From positions 310,001-374,000 of the forward strand of contig NZ_AP027731.1 in the NCBI RefSeq assembly GCF_030296595.1: a DNA stretch of 64,000 nt. The letters are read 5' to 3'. The translations under genes and the position numbers were made by a program. Below the pieces are notes generated by a model. It made no database searches and had not been told where the DNA came from. It saw only the letters and a program-made list of their open reading frames with translations. This DNA is from Naasia aerilata. GTDB lineage: Bacteria; Actinomycetota; Actinomycetes; Actinomycetales; Microbacteriaceae. How positions within the stretch are numbered: the first letter of the stretch is position 1; every line of letters starts with the position of its first letter. Of this stretch, positions 45,325-55,645 are shown piece after piece.

Positions 45325-45621
45325 ATGAACGGGCTCGACGAGATGACGACACCGGTGCTGCAGGACTGGTGGGAGCACTACGTGTGTCCGGAATGCATGT
45401 CGACCACCCGGGAATCGGCGCACCGCTGCGCCAACCCGTGGCACTCCGTCGCCGCGGTGACCTACGAGTGCGCGGGCTCCGCCGTCTCGCCGCTCAGCAT
45501 CCCCGTCGCGGAGCTGGAAGGCGCCGGGCTGGCCGGCGCAGCGGACCTGCCCAAGTACGGCCGGGTCTGGAAGTCGGCGCCCGCTCGCGAGCGCCGCTCG
45601 CCGGTCGACAGCTACGTCTGA
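45325..45621 (+). CDS. Small Cys-containing protein of unknown function
   Basis: A 98-residue protein with CPEC near the start, then a C and WH, suggesting a small zinc-binding site (CPECMSTT...HRCANPWH). AGGAG precedes the ATG. Its 3' end overlaps the end of the convergent regulator gene by ten bases after frame correction. No family recognised. Confidence 0.55.
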   Translation: MNGLDEMTTPVLQDWWEHYVCPECMSTTRESAHRCANPWHSVAAVTYECAGSAVSPLSIPVAELEGAGLAGAADLPKYGRVWKSAPARERRSPVDSYV

Positions 45622-46279
45622 GGCGCGCCGGCTCGTGCGGCGCCGTGCGTGATCCGCGCACAGCAGGGGAGCCCACCGGCACCGCATCGACCGACGCGGC
45701 GACCCCTGAGCCCTCGACCACTCCCTGCAGCAGAGCGCCGTTCAGCAGGCAGACCACATCGCGGTGCGACCGGGAGAGCCGGTGGAACGGGCAGTTGGCG
45801 AGGACGAATCCGTCCTCGTCGCGCACCGGCTCATAGCCGTTGTCTTGGAGAGCCTGCTCCACGCCGCCGGCGGCCTGTCCCATAGCCCGCCCCCGAGCCG
45901 TGGCAGTCGCGCGCAGCTCGGCCGCGAGCTGCGGCGCGCGCTCCACCGCATCCTCGACGGCCCCCGCCAGCAGGTCCCCCATCAGGTCGTAGCGCCGCGG
46001 CGGAATCGAGATCGCGACGTCGGGCGCTGCCGCGGAGTAGAAGGCGGCCGGTCGGCCCGACCCCGGCCCCGACCGCTCCCCCGTCTTGCGCATGCTCACG
46101 ACGAGCACGCCGTCGCGCGCCATGCGCGCCAGGTGCGCTGCCACGGTGCTCTTCGGCAGGCCGAGCGCGTCGGCCGCGTCGCCTCTGCTCACCGGATCCG
46201 GGGAGGAGGCGAGGATCAGCCGGTACAGCGCCCGGCGCACCGGATCTGCCAGGACCGACTCCGCTGCGAGCTCGTCCAC
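45612..46279 (-). CDS. COG2345-type winged-helix regulator with a Cys cluster (one apparent frameshift)
   Basis: With one base added in the G4 run at 45666-45669 the protein is 222 residues. A winged-helix domain (about 10-65, SRGDAADALGLPKSTVAAHLARM) leads to a C-terminal cluster: Cys163 in CPFH, Cys177, and Cys206-Cys207. This layout recalls SufR-like and related regulators that sense via an Fe-S cluster or metal. Without the repair the CC pair is lost, which favours the repaired reading. GTG start has GGAGGG five bases upstream. Divergent from the reductase it probably controls. Confidence 0.72.
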
Positions 46280-46298
46280 GCGACCCTCCCCCGTGCCC

Positions 46299-46327
46299 TT
46301 GACAGTGGCACCCTGTGCTTCTAACTT
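46299..46327 (+). promoter_or_regulatory. Promoter of the reductase gene
   Basis: TTGACA, a 17-base spacer and TAACTT form a near-consensus sigma-70 promoter about 60 bases upstream of the reductase start. Confidence 0.65.
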
Positions 46328-46347
46328 CAGGTTATCAAGTTTTAGAA
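46319..46347. promoter_or_regulatory. Imperfect palindrome over the -10, putative operator
   Basis: TTCTAACTT and AAGTTTTAGAA mirror each other around CAGGTTATC. The site overlaps the -10 and start region of the reductase promoter and lies upstream of the divergent regulator, an arrangement typical of direct autoregulation. Confidence 0.5.
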
Positions 46348-46387
46348 GGCGACGCATCCGCCGCCCCGCTCGAAGGGGAGTCCGATC

Positions 46388-47638
46388 ATGGACAGCACAG
46401 GAATCGTTATCGTGGGCGCGGGACTCTGCGGCGCCACGGCCGCGCGGACGCTGCGCGAGGAAGGCTACACAGGGCCACTCACCCTCATCGGCGAGGAGGC
46501 CCACCCGCCCTATCTCCGGCCGCCGCTCTCGAAGGCGTTCCTGGCCGGCACGGACGACGAGTCCTCCCTGCAGGTGGCGTCCGGAGAGGACTACCGCCGC
46601 CTCGACATCGAGCTCATGCTCGGGCAGGCGGCGCGCTCGATCGACACCGAGGAGCAGCGTGTCCATCTGGCCGACGGGCGGTCGGTGGCCTACGCCGACC
46701 TGCTGCTCAGCACGGGCGCGTCGCCGCGCCGGCTTGCGCTCCCGGGAGCCAACCTCGAAGGCGTCCTCTACCTGCGGACGCTCGACGACGCGCGTGCGAT
46801 GCGCAACATCCTGCAGCGGCCGCTCCAGGGCCGCCCGCCCCGGCTGATCATCCTCGGCGCGGGCTGGATCGGCATGGAGGTCGCCGCGACCGCCCGGGGC
46901 CACGGCAGCGAGGTCACCGTGGTCGCACCAGACGACGTCCCGCTCGCCGCCGCGCTCGGGCCCCGGATCGGCGCCGTCTTCGCGCGGCGGCATGAGGCCG
47001 AAGGGGTCCGATTCCGCATGGCGTCCTCGGCGCGAGAGATCCTGGGACTCGGCGGCCGCGTCACGGGCGTCCGGCTCGGCAGCGGGGAGGTGCTTCCCGC
47101 CGATGCGGTCCTCATCGCCGTCGGGGCGGTTCCGAACACCGCGCTCGCTGCGGCCGCGGGGCTGGAGACCGACAACGGGATCCTCGTCGACCAGTTCCTG
47201 CGCACCACGGATCCGCACATCTATGCCGCGGGAGACGTCGCCCTCGTCTACGACCCCTACCTCGGCCGCCACCAGCGGAGCGAGCACTGGGCAAACGCCA
47301 TCGCCGGAGGCGAGGCCGCCGCGAGGTCGATCCTCGGTCCGGGCGCCGGCCTGGAGGCCGTCCCGTACTTCTACACGGACCAGTACGACCTCGGCATGGA
47401 GTACGCCGGCTACTCCTCGCTCGCCGCCGAGGCACGGCTGGTCCTCCGCGGCGAACCCGAATCGGGGCGCTTCGTCGCCTTCTGGGTGCTCCCCGAGGGC
47501 GACGACGCGGGCGTCGTGGTCGCCGGGATGCACGTGAACGTGTGGAAGGCCAAGAAGGAGATCCAGGCCCTCATCGCCTCCCGCCGCCCTGTCCTGCTCG
47601 ACGAGCTCACTCGGGGCCAGGTCGCGGTCGCGTCCTGA
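46388..47638 (+). CDS. NAD(P)H-dependent FAD reductase (ferredoxin/rhodocoxin reductase type)
   Basis: The 416-residue protein has FAD-binding [16 protein letters not shown]-binding [13 protein letters not shown], and the second FAD motif IYAAGDVA, with a C-terminal dimer domain: the oxygenase-coupled reductase pattern. It passes electrons from NAD(P)H to a ferredoxin feeding a P450 or Rieske oxygenase; neither partner is adjacent. Expressed from a near-consensus promoter facing a Cys-cluster regulator. Confidence 0.85.
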   Translation: MDSTGIVIVGAGLCGATAARTLREEGYTGPLTLIGEEAHPPYLRPPLSKAFLAGTDDESSLQVASGEDYRRLDIELMLGQAARSIDTEEQRVHLADGRSVAYADLLLSTGASPRRLALPGANLEGVLYLRTLDDARAMRNILQRPLQGRPPRLIILGAGWIGMEVAATARGHGSEVTVVAPDDVPLAAALGPRIGAVFARRHEAEGVRFRMASSAREILGLGGRVTGVRLGSGEVLPADAVLIAVGAVPNTALAAAAGLETDNGILVDQFLRTTDPHIYAAGDVALVYDPYLGRHQRSEHWANAIAGGEAAARSILGPGAGLEAVPYFYTDQYDLGMEYAGYSSLAAEARLVLRGEPESGRFVAFWVLPEGDDAGVVVAGMHVNVWKAKKEIQALIASRRPVLLDELTRGQVAVAS

Positions 47639-47663
47639 GCCAGGATCGCGGAAGGACAGCACC

Positions 47664-48803
47664 ATGGATCGACGACTGGAAGCCCTTCGGATCGCGGGGG
47701 TGTCGGTGTGGCTCGACGACCTCAGCCGGGAGCGCCTCGCCTCGGGCAGCCTCGCGCGACTCGTCCGGGTGGACGGCGTCTCGGGGGTCACGACGAACCC
47801 CAGCATCTTCGCGAAGGCCCTCGCGGAGAGCTCCGTCTACGACGACGAGCTGCGGCGGCTCGCAGCCGACGGGGCGGACGCCGCGGATGCGATCCGGACG
47901 ATGACGGCATCGGATGTGCGGGACGCGTGCGACGTGCTGCGTCCCGTCAGCGACGCGACCGACGGGATCGACGGCAGGGTCTCGATCGAGGTCGACCCCC
48001 GCAGCGCCCATGACGCCGACGCCATGCGCGCCGAAGCGCGGACCCTGTGGAAGCTGATCGACCGGCCCAATTTGTACATCAAGATCCCGGGCACCCGTGC
48101 GGGCCTCCCCGCGATCTCGGCACTGCTGGCCGAGGGCATCAGCGTCAACGTCACGCTGATCTTCTCGCTCGCCCGCTACGGCGAGGTGCAGGAGGCGTTC
48201 CTCGCCGGTATGGAGGCGGCGGCAGCAGTGGGCCGGCCGCTCGCGTCCTTGTCCTCGGTCGCCTCGTTCTTCGTCTCCCGCGTCGACACGGAGATCGACG
48301 CACGGCTGGACCGCATCGGCACGCCGGGCGCCCTCGCGCTCCGCGGGCGCGCAGCGATCGCCAACGCCCGCCTCGCCTACCGCATGCACGAGCAGCTGCT
48401 CGCCTCACCGCGCTGGGCCGCGCTGCGCGATGCCGGCGCCCTCCCGCAACGGCTGCTGTGGGCCTCGACCTCGGTGAAGGACCCGGCCTACCCGGACACC
48501 CGCTATGTCGTCGACCTCGTGGCGCCCGGCGTGGTGAACACCATGCCCGAGGCCACCTTGCGAGCCGTCGCCGACCACGGGGAGGTGCCGGCCGACTCCA
48601 TCCGCGGCACCTACGCGGACGCCGAACGGGTGCTCGAAGCGCTGGGGCAGACCGGCGTCGACTACGACGACGTCGTGGCGACCCTTGAACGCCAGGGGCT
48701 CGCGACGTTCGAGGAGGCGTGGACGGGGCTCTCCGAGCGGATCGAGCGGCGCATGGCGGCGGCCGTCGCCGGGGCCCCGGCCGGGGACACCGTCGCGCGC
48801 TGA
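47664..48803 (+). CDS. tal: Transaldolase
   Basis: The 379-residue enzyme has [13 protein letters not shown], the Schiff-base Lys140 in LYIKIPGT, and NVTLIFSL. Length matches actinobacterial TalB-like proteins. It transfers dihydroxyacetone between sugar phosphates in the pentose phosphate pathway. GGAAGGA lies upstream of the ATG. Not next to tkt or zwf as in many actinobacterial genomes. Confidence 0.92.
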   Translation: MDRRLEALRIAGVSVWLDDLSRERLASGSLARLVRVDGVSGVTTNPSIFAKALAESSVYDDELRRLAADGADAADAIRTMTASDVRDACDVLRPVSDATDGIDGRVSIEVDPRSAHDADAMRAEARTLWKLIDRPNLYIKIPGTRAGLPAISALLAEGISVNVTLIFSLARYGEVQEAFLAGMEAAAAVGRPLASLSSVASFFVSRVDTEIDARLDRIGTPGALALRGRAAIANARLAYRMHEQLLASPRWAALRDAGALPQRLLWASTSVKDPAYPDTRYVVDLVAPGVVNTMPEATLRAVADHGEVPADSIRGTYADAERVLEALGQTGVDYDDVVATLERQGLATFEEAWTGLSERIERRMAAAVAGAPAGDTVAR

Positions 48804-48886
48804 GCCGTCCGCTCCTCCGGGACGCCCGGCTCTCGCGCCGCCACCCGTTTCTCGCTAGCCTGCGGCGAAAGGACGAGGGGTGTGCC

Positions 48887-49477
48887 ATGTCGGTCTTCTC
48901 ACGTGGGTTCGGTCTGCGCAGGCGCGAGTCGGATCCGAGCCTGCCGCCGGGTCAGTACCTGACCGAGGACTTCCCGGTCCTGTCCGCTGGGCCCACCCAG
49001 TTCGTCGACACGGACGATTGGAGGTTCTTCCTGCAGACCGAGAAAGGCCGCACGGAGTGGAGCTGGGCCGAGGCGATGGCCCTGCCCATCGAGGAGGTGG
49101 CCACCGACATCCACTGCGTCACGCGCTGGTCGAAGCTCGGCACCTCCTGGCGCGGCATCTCCCTCGACAGCATCTTCGCCGGAGTCGACACCGAGTACCG
49201 GTACGTGATGGCGCACTCCTATGGCGGGTACACCACCAACGTGCCGCTGGACGATCTGCTGGGCGGCAAGGCCTGGCTGGCCTTCGAGTTCGACGGCGAG
49301 CCGCTCGAGCCGGTGCACGGCGGTCCGATGCGGCTGCTCGTGCCGCACCTCTACTTCTGGAAGAGTGCGAAGTGGGTCCGCGGACTGCAGATGCAACAGA
49401 ACGACGACCCCGGCTTCTGGGAGCAGAACGGCTACCACCTCCGGGGCGATCCCTGGAAGGAACAGCGCTATTGGTAG
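48887..49477 (+). CDS. Sulfite-oxidase-like molybdopterin-domain protein
   Basis: A 196-residue oxidoreductase with the Mo-ligand Cys77 in DIHCVTRWSKLGTSWRG, typical of the sulfite oxidase/YedY fold. It has no Tat signal, so it is cytoplasmic, unlike MsrP/YedY. GAGGGG precedes the ATG. Translationally coupled to an FNR-type reductase and a DUF6510 protein, suggesting an NAD(P)H-driven reductase acting on an S- or N-oxide. Confidence 0.85.
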   Translation: MSVFSRGFGLRRRESDPSLPPGQYLTEDFPVLSAGPTQFVDTDDWRFFLQTEKGRTEWSWAEAMALPIEEVATDIHCVTRWSKLGTSWRGISLDSIFAGVDTEYRYVMAHSYGGYTTNVPLDDLLGGKAWLAFEFDGEPLEPVHGGPMRLLVPHLYFWKSAKWVRGLQMQQNDDPGFWEQNGYHLRGDPWKEQRYW

Positions 49478-50196
49478 GAGCCTCGCTCTGGCTGACCGGA
49501 ACGGTGGTGAGCGCGGAATCCGCGACGCCGAGCGGCCGGATCCTGATGGTGGACGTGCCGGGGTGGCCGGGCAACCTCGCGGGGCAGCATCTGGACCTGC
49601 GGCTCACCGCCGAGGACGGCTACCAGGCGGTGCGGTCCTACTCGATCGCGTCGGTGGGATCGGCGACGACCATCGAGCTCGCTGTCGACGAGCTGCCGGA
49701 CGGGGAGGTGTCGCCCTACCTGGTGCGCGACGTGCAGCCCGGTGACCAGCTCGAGGTGCGCGGACCGCTGGGCGGCTACTTCGTCTGGCGGGAGACCCAG
49801 CCCGAGCCGGTGCAGCTGATCGCCGGCGGCTCCGGCGTCGTCCCACTCATGGCCATGTCGCGCGCCCACCATCGGACGGGCAGCACCGCGCCGTTCCGCC
49901 TCCTCTACTCCGTGCGGACGCCGGAGAACGCCTACTTCACCGATGAGCTCGCCGGCTTCGAGAGCGACTCGTTCCGCCTCGACTGGGTCTACACCCGATC
50001 TGCGCCCGAGGGCTGGCCGGCAGCACCGGGCCGCCTGATGCGCGACACCCTCGAGGCCGCCGCCATCCCGGCGGAGCAGCAGCCCACGGTCTACGTGTGC
50101 GGGCCGACGGGCTTCGTGGAGGCGGCGTCGCGACTGCTCCTCGACCTCGGCCACGAGGAGGCCCGGGTCAGAACCGAACGATTCGGAGGGTACTGA
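49471..50196 (+). CDS. FAD/NAD(P)-binding reductase (FNR type, no Fe-S domain)
   Basis: The 241-residue protein has the FAD motif RSYS (55-58), NAD-binding GGSGVVP (119-125) and YVCGPTGF. No ferredoxin domain is fused. Start is a TTG overlapping the Mo-protein stop, supported by GGAAGGAA eight bases upstream. Probably reduces the Mo-protein partner. Confidence 0.82.
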   Translation: MVGASLWLTGTVVSAESATPSGRILMVDVPGWPGNLAGQHLDLRLTAEDGYQAVRSYSIASVGSATTIELAVDELPDGEVSPYLVRDVQPGDQLEVRGPLGGYFVWRETQPEPVQLIAGGSGVVPLMAMSRAHHRTGSTAPFRLLYSVRTPENAYFTDELAGFESDSFRLDWVYTRSAPEGWPAAPGRLMRDTLEAAAIPAEQQPTVYVCGPTGFVEAASRLLLDLGHEEARVRTERFGGY

Positions 50197-50477
50197 TGGC
50201 GCGACTCACGGACGGATCCGAGTTCGTGCGGGTCGACGGCAACGCGATCGCCGGTCCGCTCAGCGAGCTCCTCAGCGCGGACATGACCATGGCGGTCGTG
50301 ACCTGCGCGCCCTGCGGCTCGGGCTCGGTCCTCGCGACCGCCGTGGTGGAGCTCGACCCTGCGGGCTTCATCGTCCTCTGCCCGTCGTGCCGGCACACCC
50401 TCTTCACGGTGGTGAAGACGGGCAACCGCATGACGCTCGACGTCCAGGGCATGACGGACCTCAGCGTCACCGTCTGA
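50196..50477 (+). CDS. DUF6510-type zinc-ribbon-like small protein
   Basis: A 93-residue protein with CAPC and CPSC pairs 29 residues apart, a probable zinc site. Start overlaps the FNR stop (TGATG) with GGAGGG upstream. Its steady company with Mo-protein/FNR pairs suggests an assembly or electron-transfer accessory; the function is unknown. Confidence 0.75.
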   Translation: MARLTDGSEFVRVDGNAIAGPLSELLSADMTMAVVTCAPCGSGSVLATAVVELDPAGFIVLCPSCRHTLFTVVKTGNRMTLDVQGMTDLSVTV

Positions 50478-50501
50478 GCGGACGCGGCGAAAGCCGCCGC
50501 C

Positions 50502-51707
50502 TCAGTCGTCCGCGGCGGCGAGCTGCCCGCAGGCCCCGTCGATCTCCTTGCCGCGCGTGTCGCGGAGGGTGGTCGGGATGCCCGCGGCGTTGAGGCGGCG
50601 CACGAACTCGTCCTGCACCTCGGGCTCCGAGGCGGTCCAGATCGAGCCCGGGGTCGGGTTCAGCGGGATCGGGTTGACGTGCACCCAGCCGTGCCCGCGC
50701 GCGAGCAGCTTCTGCGCGAGGAGGTCCGCACGCCAGCCGTGGTCGTTCATGTCCTTGATGAGCGCGTACTCGATGGACACCCGGCGCCCGGTCTTCTCGA
50801 AGTAGGCCCGGGCGGCATCGAGCGCCTCGTCGACCTTCCACTTCGAGTTGACGGGGATGAGCTCGTCGCGGAGCTCGTCGTCCGGCGCGTGCAGCGACAG
50901 CGCGAACGTGACGGGCACGCTCTCGTCGGCCAGCTTGTGGATGGCGGGGACGAGCCCGACCGTCGACACGGTGATGTGCCGCGCGCTCATGCCGAGACCC
51001 TCGGGCTGCGGCGCGACCATGGTGCGGACCGCGTGCATCAGCCGGTTGTAGTTGGCGAGCGGCTCCCCCATGCCCATGAAGACGATGTTGCTGACCCGCT
51101 CCGGAGTGGTCTCGTCCTTGCGCTTGCCGCGGAGCTCCCCCTGGGCCAGAGCCCGGTTGGCCCGCACGACCTGGTCGAGGATCTCGGCCGCCGACAGGTT
51201 CCGGGTGAGGCCCGCCTGGCCGGTCGCGCAGAACGGGCAGTTCATGCCGCAGCCGGCCTGGGACGACACGCAGAGCGTGATCCGGCCCGGGTACCGCATG
51301 AGCACCGACTCCACGAGCGCACCGTCGTGCAGCTTCCAGAGGAACTTGATCGTGTCGCCCTTGTCCGTCGTGAGACGGCGCAGCTCGGTCATCAGCGGCG
51401 GCAGGAGCCCGGCGACCAGCTCGTGGCGGGTGTCCGCCGGAAGGTCTGTCATGTCGGCCGGGTCGCTCGTGTAGTGCGTGAAGTAGTGGGTCGCGAGCTG
51501 GCGTGCACGGAATGCCGGGAAGCCGAGCTCGACGAGCCGCGCCTTCCGCTCCTCGACGGTGAGGTCGGCGAGGTGCGCGGGCGGCTTGCCGCGCTTGGGG
51601 GATGCGAACTGCAGGAGCGGACGTCCGCTGCCGTCCAGCTTCTGCGACCAGCCCTCCGTGGTGGGGCGCACCTGCGGGCGCGCGACAGGAAGGGTCTCGG
51701 GAGGCAT
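50502..51707 (-). CDS. rlmN: 23S rRNA (adenine2503-C2)-methyltransferase RlmN
   Basis: The 401-residue radical-SAM enzyme has CxxxCxxC (Cys153, 157, 160; CGMNCPFC) for the 4Fe-4S cluster, [10 protein letters not shown], and catalytic Cys393 near the C-terminus. It methylates C2 of A2503 in 23S rRNA and A37 in some tRNAs. GGAGGG lies directly before the ATG. Confidence 0.95.
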   Translation of the reverse strand: MPPETLPVARPQVRPTTEGWSQKLDGSGRPLLQFASPKRGKPPAHLADLTVEERKARLVELGFPAFRARQLATHYFTHYTSDPADMTDLPADTRHELVAGLLPPLMTELRRLTTDKGDTIKFLWKLHDGALVESVLMRYPGRITLCVSSQAGCGMNCPFCATGQAGLTRNLSAAEILDQVVRANRALAQGELRGKRKDETTPERVSNIVFMGMGEPLANYNRLMHAVRTMVAPQPEGLGMSARHITVSTVGLVPAIHKLADESVPVTFALSLHAPDDELRDELIPVNSKWKVDEALDAARAYFEKTGRRVSIEYALIKDMNDHGWRADLLAQKLLARGHGWVHVNPIPLNPTPGSIWTASEPEVQDEFVRRLNAAGIPTTLRDTRGKEIDGACGQLAAADD

Positions 51708-51758
51708 GCCCTCCAGGGTACGCGCCCCGGCTCGGGAGCCGCCCAGGAGCGGTGTGGG

Positions 51759-53117
51759 ATGCTCGCGACGACGATGTCTCCCGCACCAGACTCCAGAGCC
51801 GAGTTCGCCGCGTCCACCGGGCGCTACGTCGGGTGGCGGGACGGCGATGTCGTCCGCGTGCAAGGCATCCGCTATGCCACAGCGGAGCGGTTCCGGCTGC
51901 CGGTGCCCGTCCCGGCGAGCGCCGACACCATCCCGGCCTGGACGCCCTCCCCCGCGTGCCCGCAGCCGCTGGCGCCGTCCGACCTGCTCATGGAGGGTCT
52001 CGCCGCCGAGGTGGCGTACGACGAGGACTGCCTGCGGCTGTCGATCACGCGACCGGCAGACGTGCCGGCCAGAGAGCAGCTGCCCGTAATCGTCTGGATC
52101 CACGGCGGCTCCTACGTCTCCGGCGGCGGCGATCTGCCCGTCTACGACGCGGCTGCGCTCGTGCGGGAGCAGTCGGTGCTCGTCGTGACGGTGACCTACC
52201 GGCTCGGCGTCCTGGGCTTCCTCGGCGGGGCGGACCGGCCGGCGAACCTCGGGCTCCTCGATCAGCTCGAGGCGCTGCGCTGGATCGCTGAGAACATCGC
52301 GGCGTTCGGCGGGGATCCGAAGCGGGTCACCGTCGCCGGCGAGTCCTCGGGCGCCGACTCCATCGCGCACCTCCTCCTCAGCCCGGCCGCATCCGGCCTC
52401 TTCGCGCGCGTGATCCTGCAGAGCGCGCCGCTCGGCCTGCGCTCGGGGCGCGGCAGGATGAGCCGCGCGATGGCGAGGGCGGCGGGGGCGATGGATGCGA
52501 CCACACCTCTCCGACTGCTCGAGAGCGCGCAGGCCCGGGCGGAGCGCTCCGCACTCCGATTCGGCTTCCGCGGGGGCATGCCGTTCGGCCCGCAGTACGG
52601 CGCGGCTCCGCTTCCTGCCGAGGGCGACGCGGAGGCCGCCTGGCGGCGGGCCGCTCCCGGACTCGACGCCCTCATCGGCTGGACGGCGGAGGAGACCTCG
52701 CTGTTCGCGACCGTGTCCCCGGCGCTCCGCCGCCTGTTCCGGCTGCCGGGCGTCCGCCGCCTCCGGCCGCTCACCGTCCGGCTGACGACGGACCGCGTGT
52801 ACCGGCGGGACGGGCGCCGCTTCGCGACGCTCCTCGCGGAGGCGGGTGCGCGCGTCACCGAGTACGAGCTGGACTGGCAGCCGACCGGGAGTCCGATGGG
52901 CGCGGCGCACACGGTGGACCTGCCCCTGCTGTTCCCGGCGCAGCGCTGGGTGGGTGCGGTGAGCGTCGGCACCGCCGACCTGCGGGATTTGGTCGCACAC
53001 GGCACCGAGCTGCGCCGCGTCTGGGCGGAGTTCGCCCGCACGGGGTCGGTGCCGGCCCTCTCACCGCCCACCTCGGACGGCGCGCCGAGGCTCGCCCTGC
53101 GGCGGCTCCGGCGCTGA
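51759..53117 (+). CDS. Type B carboxylesterase
   Basis: The 452-residue protein has the family signatures EDCLRLSI and nucleophile GESSGAD, and the oxyanion HGGSY. AGGAG supports the ATG at 51759, though 51774 is possible. Shorter than the usual 500 residues; the C-terminal part is Arg-rich. Hydrolyses carboxylic esters; substrate unknown. Confidence 0.85.
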   Translation: MLATTMSPAPDSRAEFAASTGRYVGWRDGDVVRVQGIRYATAERFRLPVPVPASADTIPAWTPSPACPQPLAPSDLLMEGLAAEVAYDEDCLRLSITRPADVPAREQLPVIVWIHGGSYVSGGGDLPVYDAAALVREQSVLVVTVTYRLGVLGFLGGADRPANLGLLDQLEALRWIAENIAAFGGDPKRVTVAGESSGADSIAHLLLSPAASGLFARVILQSAPLGLRSGRGRMSRAMARAAGAMDATTPLRLLESAQARAERSALRFGFRGGMPFGPQYGAAPLPAEGDAEAAWRRAAPGLDALIGWTAEETSLFATVSPALRRLFRLPGVRRLRPLTVRLTTDRVYRRDGRRFATLLAEAGARVTEYELDWQPTGSPMGAAHTVDLPLLFPAQRWVGAVSVGTADLRDLVAHGTELRRVWAEFARTGSVPALSPPTSDGAPRLALRRLRR

Positions 53118-53149
53118 CCCGCTGCCGCTCGCGCTGCCGACGTGCCTCC

Positions 53150-53830
53150 TCAGCGTGCGACAAGGACCGCCCGAGCCCGTGCCGGGCCCTCGCCCGGCAG
53201 CCGGATGCCGAACTCGCGACGCAGGCGCGGGCCGGCTCGAGCCCAGTCGACGGCGGTGAGCAGCAGGGTCGCGTGGCTTTCGGTGACCGCGGCGGGCGAG
53301 AAGCCGAGGCGCTGCGCGAGCGCGATGGAGCGGGCGTTGCTCGGGTGGGAGACGGCGAACACCCACTGCGCCGCCAGCAGCTCGAACGCCAGCGTCAGCA
53401 TCGCGGCGGACGCCTCGGTCGCGTAGCCGCGCCCCGCGACGCGCTCGTCGAAGAGCCAGCCGATCTCTGCAGCGCGCGACTCCGCGTGGGTGCTCCGAAG
53501 ATGGAGCGACACGTCGCCGACGAGCCGGCCGTCCCGTTCCACCGCCAGCGCGAGGAAGTCGTCTGCCTGCCTCAGTCGCGTGTGCCGCGTCCGGTGCCGG
53601 AGGTGCCCGCGGCTGCGCCGCCGATCCCGCAGCGGCCAGCCCAGGTATCGCCGCGCGGTGCGCTGGTTCTCCAGCTCCCACCACACCCGTGCGTCCTCCA
53701 TGCGGTGCGGCCGGAGGACCAGCCGGTTGGTCCGGATCACGGGCGCCACCACCGGATGCGCGATGGAGGGACCGCGCAGGAAGCGCGGGCGGCGCGGCGG
53801 GAAGAGGCCGCGGAGGCGCCGGGGGTCCAT
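53150..53830 (-). CDS. GNAT-family N-acetyltransferase
   Basis: The 226-residue protein matches RimJ/RimL-type acetyltransferases: TNRLVLRPHRMEDA at the N-terminal strand, EIGWLFDERVAGRGYATEA (acetyl-CoA loop) and NARSIALAQRLGF. An Arg-rich 30-residue N-terminal extension may indicate a later start. Substrate unknown. Confidence 0.8.
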   Translation of the reverse strand: MDPRRLRGLFPPRRPRFLRGPSIAHPVVAPVIRTNRLVLRPHRMEDARVWWELENQRTARRYLGWPLRDRRRSRGHLRHRTRHTRLRQADDFLALAVERDGRLVGDVSLHLRSTHAESRAAEIGWLFDERVAGRGYATEASAAMLTLAFELLAAQWVFAVSHPSNARSIALAQRLGFSPAAVTESHATLLLTAVDWARAGPRLRREFGIRLPGEGPARARAVLVAR

Positions 53831-53881
53831 GGTTCGAGCATCCGCGGCCTGTCTGTGGGGACTCTATGGACGCGCCCCCGT

Positions 53882-55578
53882 TCACGACCTCTGGGACGGT
53901 GTGCCGACCGCAGGAGACGGCTCGAGTGCGAGGTACTGGTGGACGAACGCCACCGCCATGCCGCCTTCGCCGACCCCTGCGGCGACGCGCTTCACCGAGC
54001 CCGACCGGACATCGCCGATCGCGAAGACCCCGGCGGAGCTCGTCTCGAGAGCGAAAGGCCGGCGCTCCGGCGTCCAGTGCGGAGCGACCGCGGCATCCTG
54101 CCCCGTCAGCACGAATCCGTGCGAGTCGCGGGCGATGGACGGCGGCAGCCAGCTGGTGACGGCGTCCGCTCCGATCATCACGAACAGGACGTCGCAGTCC
54201 CGCCTCGTGGTCTCGCCAGAGGCCTTGTCGAGGACGTCGATCGTCTCGAGACCCGTGTCGCCCCCGAGGTCGACGACTTCGCTCCGCGTCTCCACCCGGA
54301 TGCGGTCGTTGGCCGCGATCTGGTCGATGAGGTAGCGCGACATGCTCGCCTCGAGGGAGGCGCCACGCACGATCATGGTGACCGATGCGGCGTGCCGCGA
54401 AAAGAACAGGGCCGCCTGCCCTGCGGAGTTGCCCGCCCCGATGATCGAGAGGCGGCTCCCCTGGGCGATGGAGGCGTCGCTGCGCGCGGCGCCGTAGTAG
54501 ACCCCGTTGCCGAGGAACCCTGCGATGCCCGGAATCGGCAGGGTGCGCCACTCGACACCCGTCGCGAGGAGCACCACGGGCGCGCGGAGCACGTCTCCGC
54601 CGTCCAGCACGATGGCCTTCAGGTCGGGCCGCCGCCCGCCTGCGTGCGACCCTCCGAGGCCGGCCTCCTCGTGCCGCAGCTCTGCCACCGTCCGGGTGAC
54701 CACGACCTCCGCGCCCAGACGCTTCGCCTGCTTGAGCGCACGGCTCGCGAGGTCGTCGCCGGAGATGCCGAACGGGAACCCGGTGTAGTTCTCGATCCGG
54801 GACGAGGTGCCCGCCTGCCCGCCGGGCGCGAGGGACTCGAGCAGGACGGTGCGCAGTCCCTCGGCGGCGGCATTCACGGCCGCGGTCAGCCCGGCGGGAC
54901 CGCCGCCGATGATGATCACGTCGTAGTCGGTCCGATCCGGCTCGACGTGCAGCCCGACCGCCGTGGCCACCTCGCGCATCGGCGGGGCCTCGAGTCGCCG
55001 GTCGCCGGACACCTCGAGCACCGGGTAGGCGCTGCCGGGCGCCGCCTCGTCGAGCGTCATCCGGTCGAAGGCGACATGGTTGCGCGCCAGGAAGCCCGCC
55101 AGCTCGTGCGTGGCGCGGTGCTGACGCGGACCCACCAGCCGGATCGGATGCTCGGGCTGCTCGGCGGCCAGCTCCTGGAGGGAGTCGAGGTAGCGCCGCG
55201 CGAGCCCCGCGACGCGGGTCGGCACGGCGGGCGCGAGGGCCGCCAGCGTGTAGTAGACGGTCACGTCGAGCTTGATGACACGTGCGTCCCCGACCGCCCG
55301 GCCGCTCGCGGGGAAGGGCGCGCTCAGCGTCATCGGCACCTCGCCGAAGAACTGGCCCGGCTTGCGGACACCGATCACGCGCTCCTCGCCGTTCACCACC
55401 TTCGTGATCTCCGCGCGCCCCTCCACGACGACGAACAGCGCGCGCTCGTCCCCCTCGTGGGCGAAGTACTCCCCGGCATCAGCCGGATGTCCTCGACGCT
55501 CCGGACGAGGTAGTCGAGCGCCTCCTCGGGCAGCGCGGCGAAGACCCGCATGCCGCGAAGATCGTCAGCGGTGATCAC
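53882..55578 (-). CDS. Cyclic-nucleotide-domain thioredoxin-reductase-like flavoprotein (one apparent frameshift)
   Basis: One base added in the C4 run at 55471-55474 gives 565 residues. A cNMP-binding domain (about 1-130) leads to a short alpha/beta region and a TrxR-like module with GGGPAGLTAAVNAA (FAD), GAGNSAGQAALFF (NADPH) and FAIGDVRSGSVKRVA. The redox CxxC of thioredoxin reductase is absent: the site reads GVYYGAARSD. It is therefore probably an NADPH-sensing or non-disulfide reductase whose activity might be gated by a cyclic nucleotide. Confidence 0.8.
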
Positions 55579-55645
55579 GCGCCCGACCGTAGCGACGCGA
55601 CCGCTCGACCGTCAACGACGGCCGAGCGGTCTCGATCCGGGGGCG

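Noticed and set aside
45494..47806. 770-codon leftward frame covering both the regulator and the reductase antisense
   Set aside because: Only the part from 46279 leftwards has a start signal and domain; the rest is antisense to the reductase.
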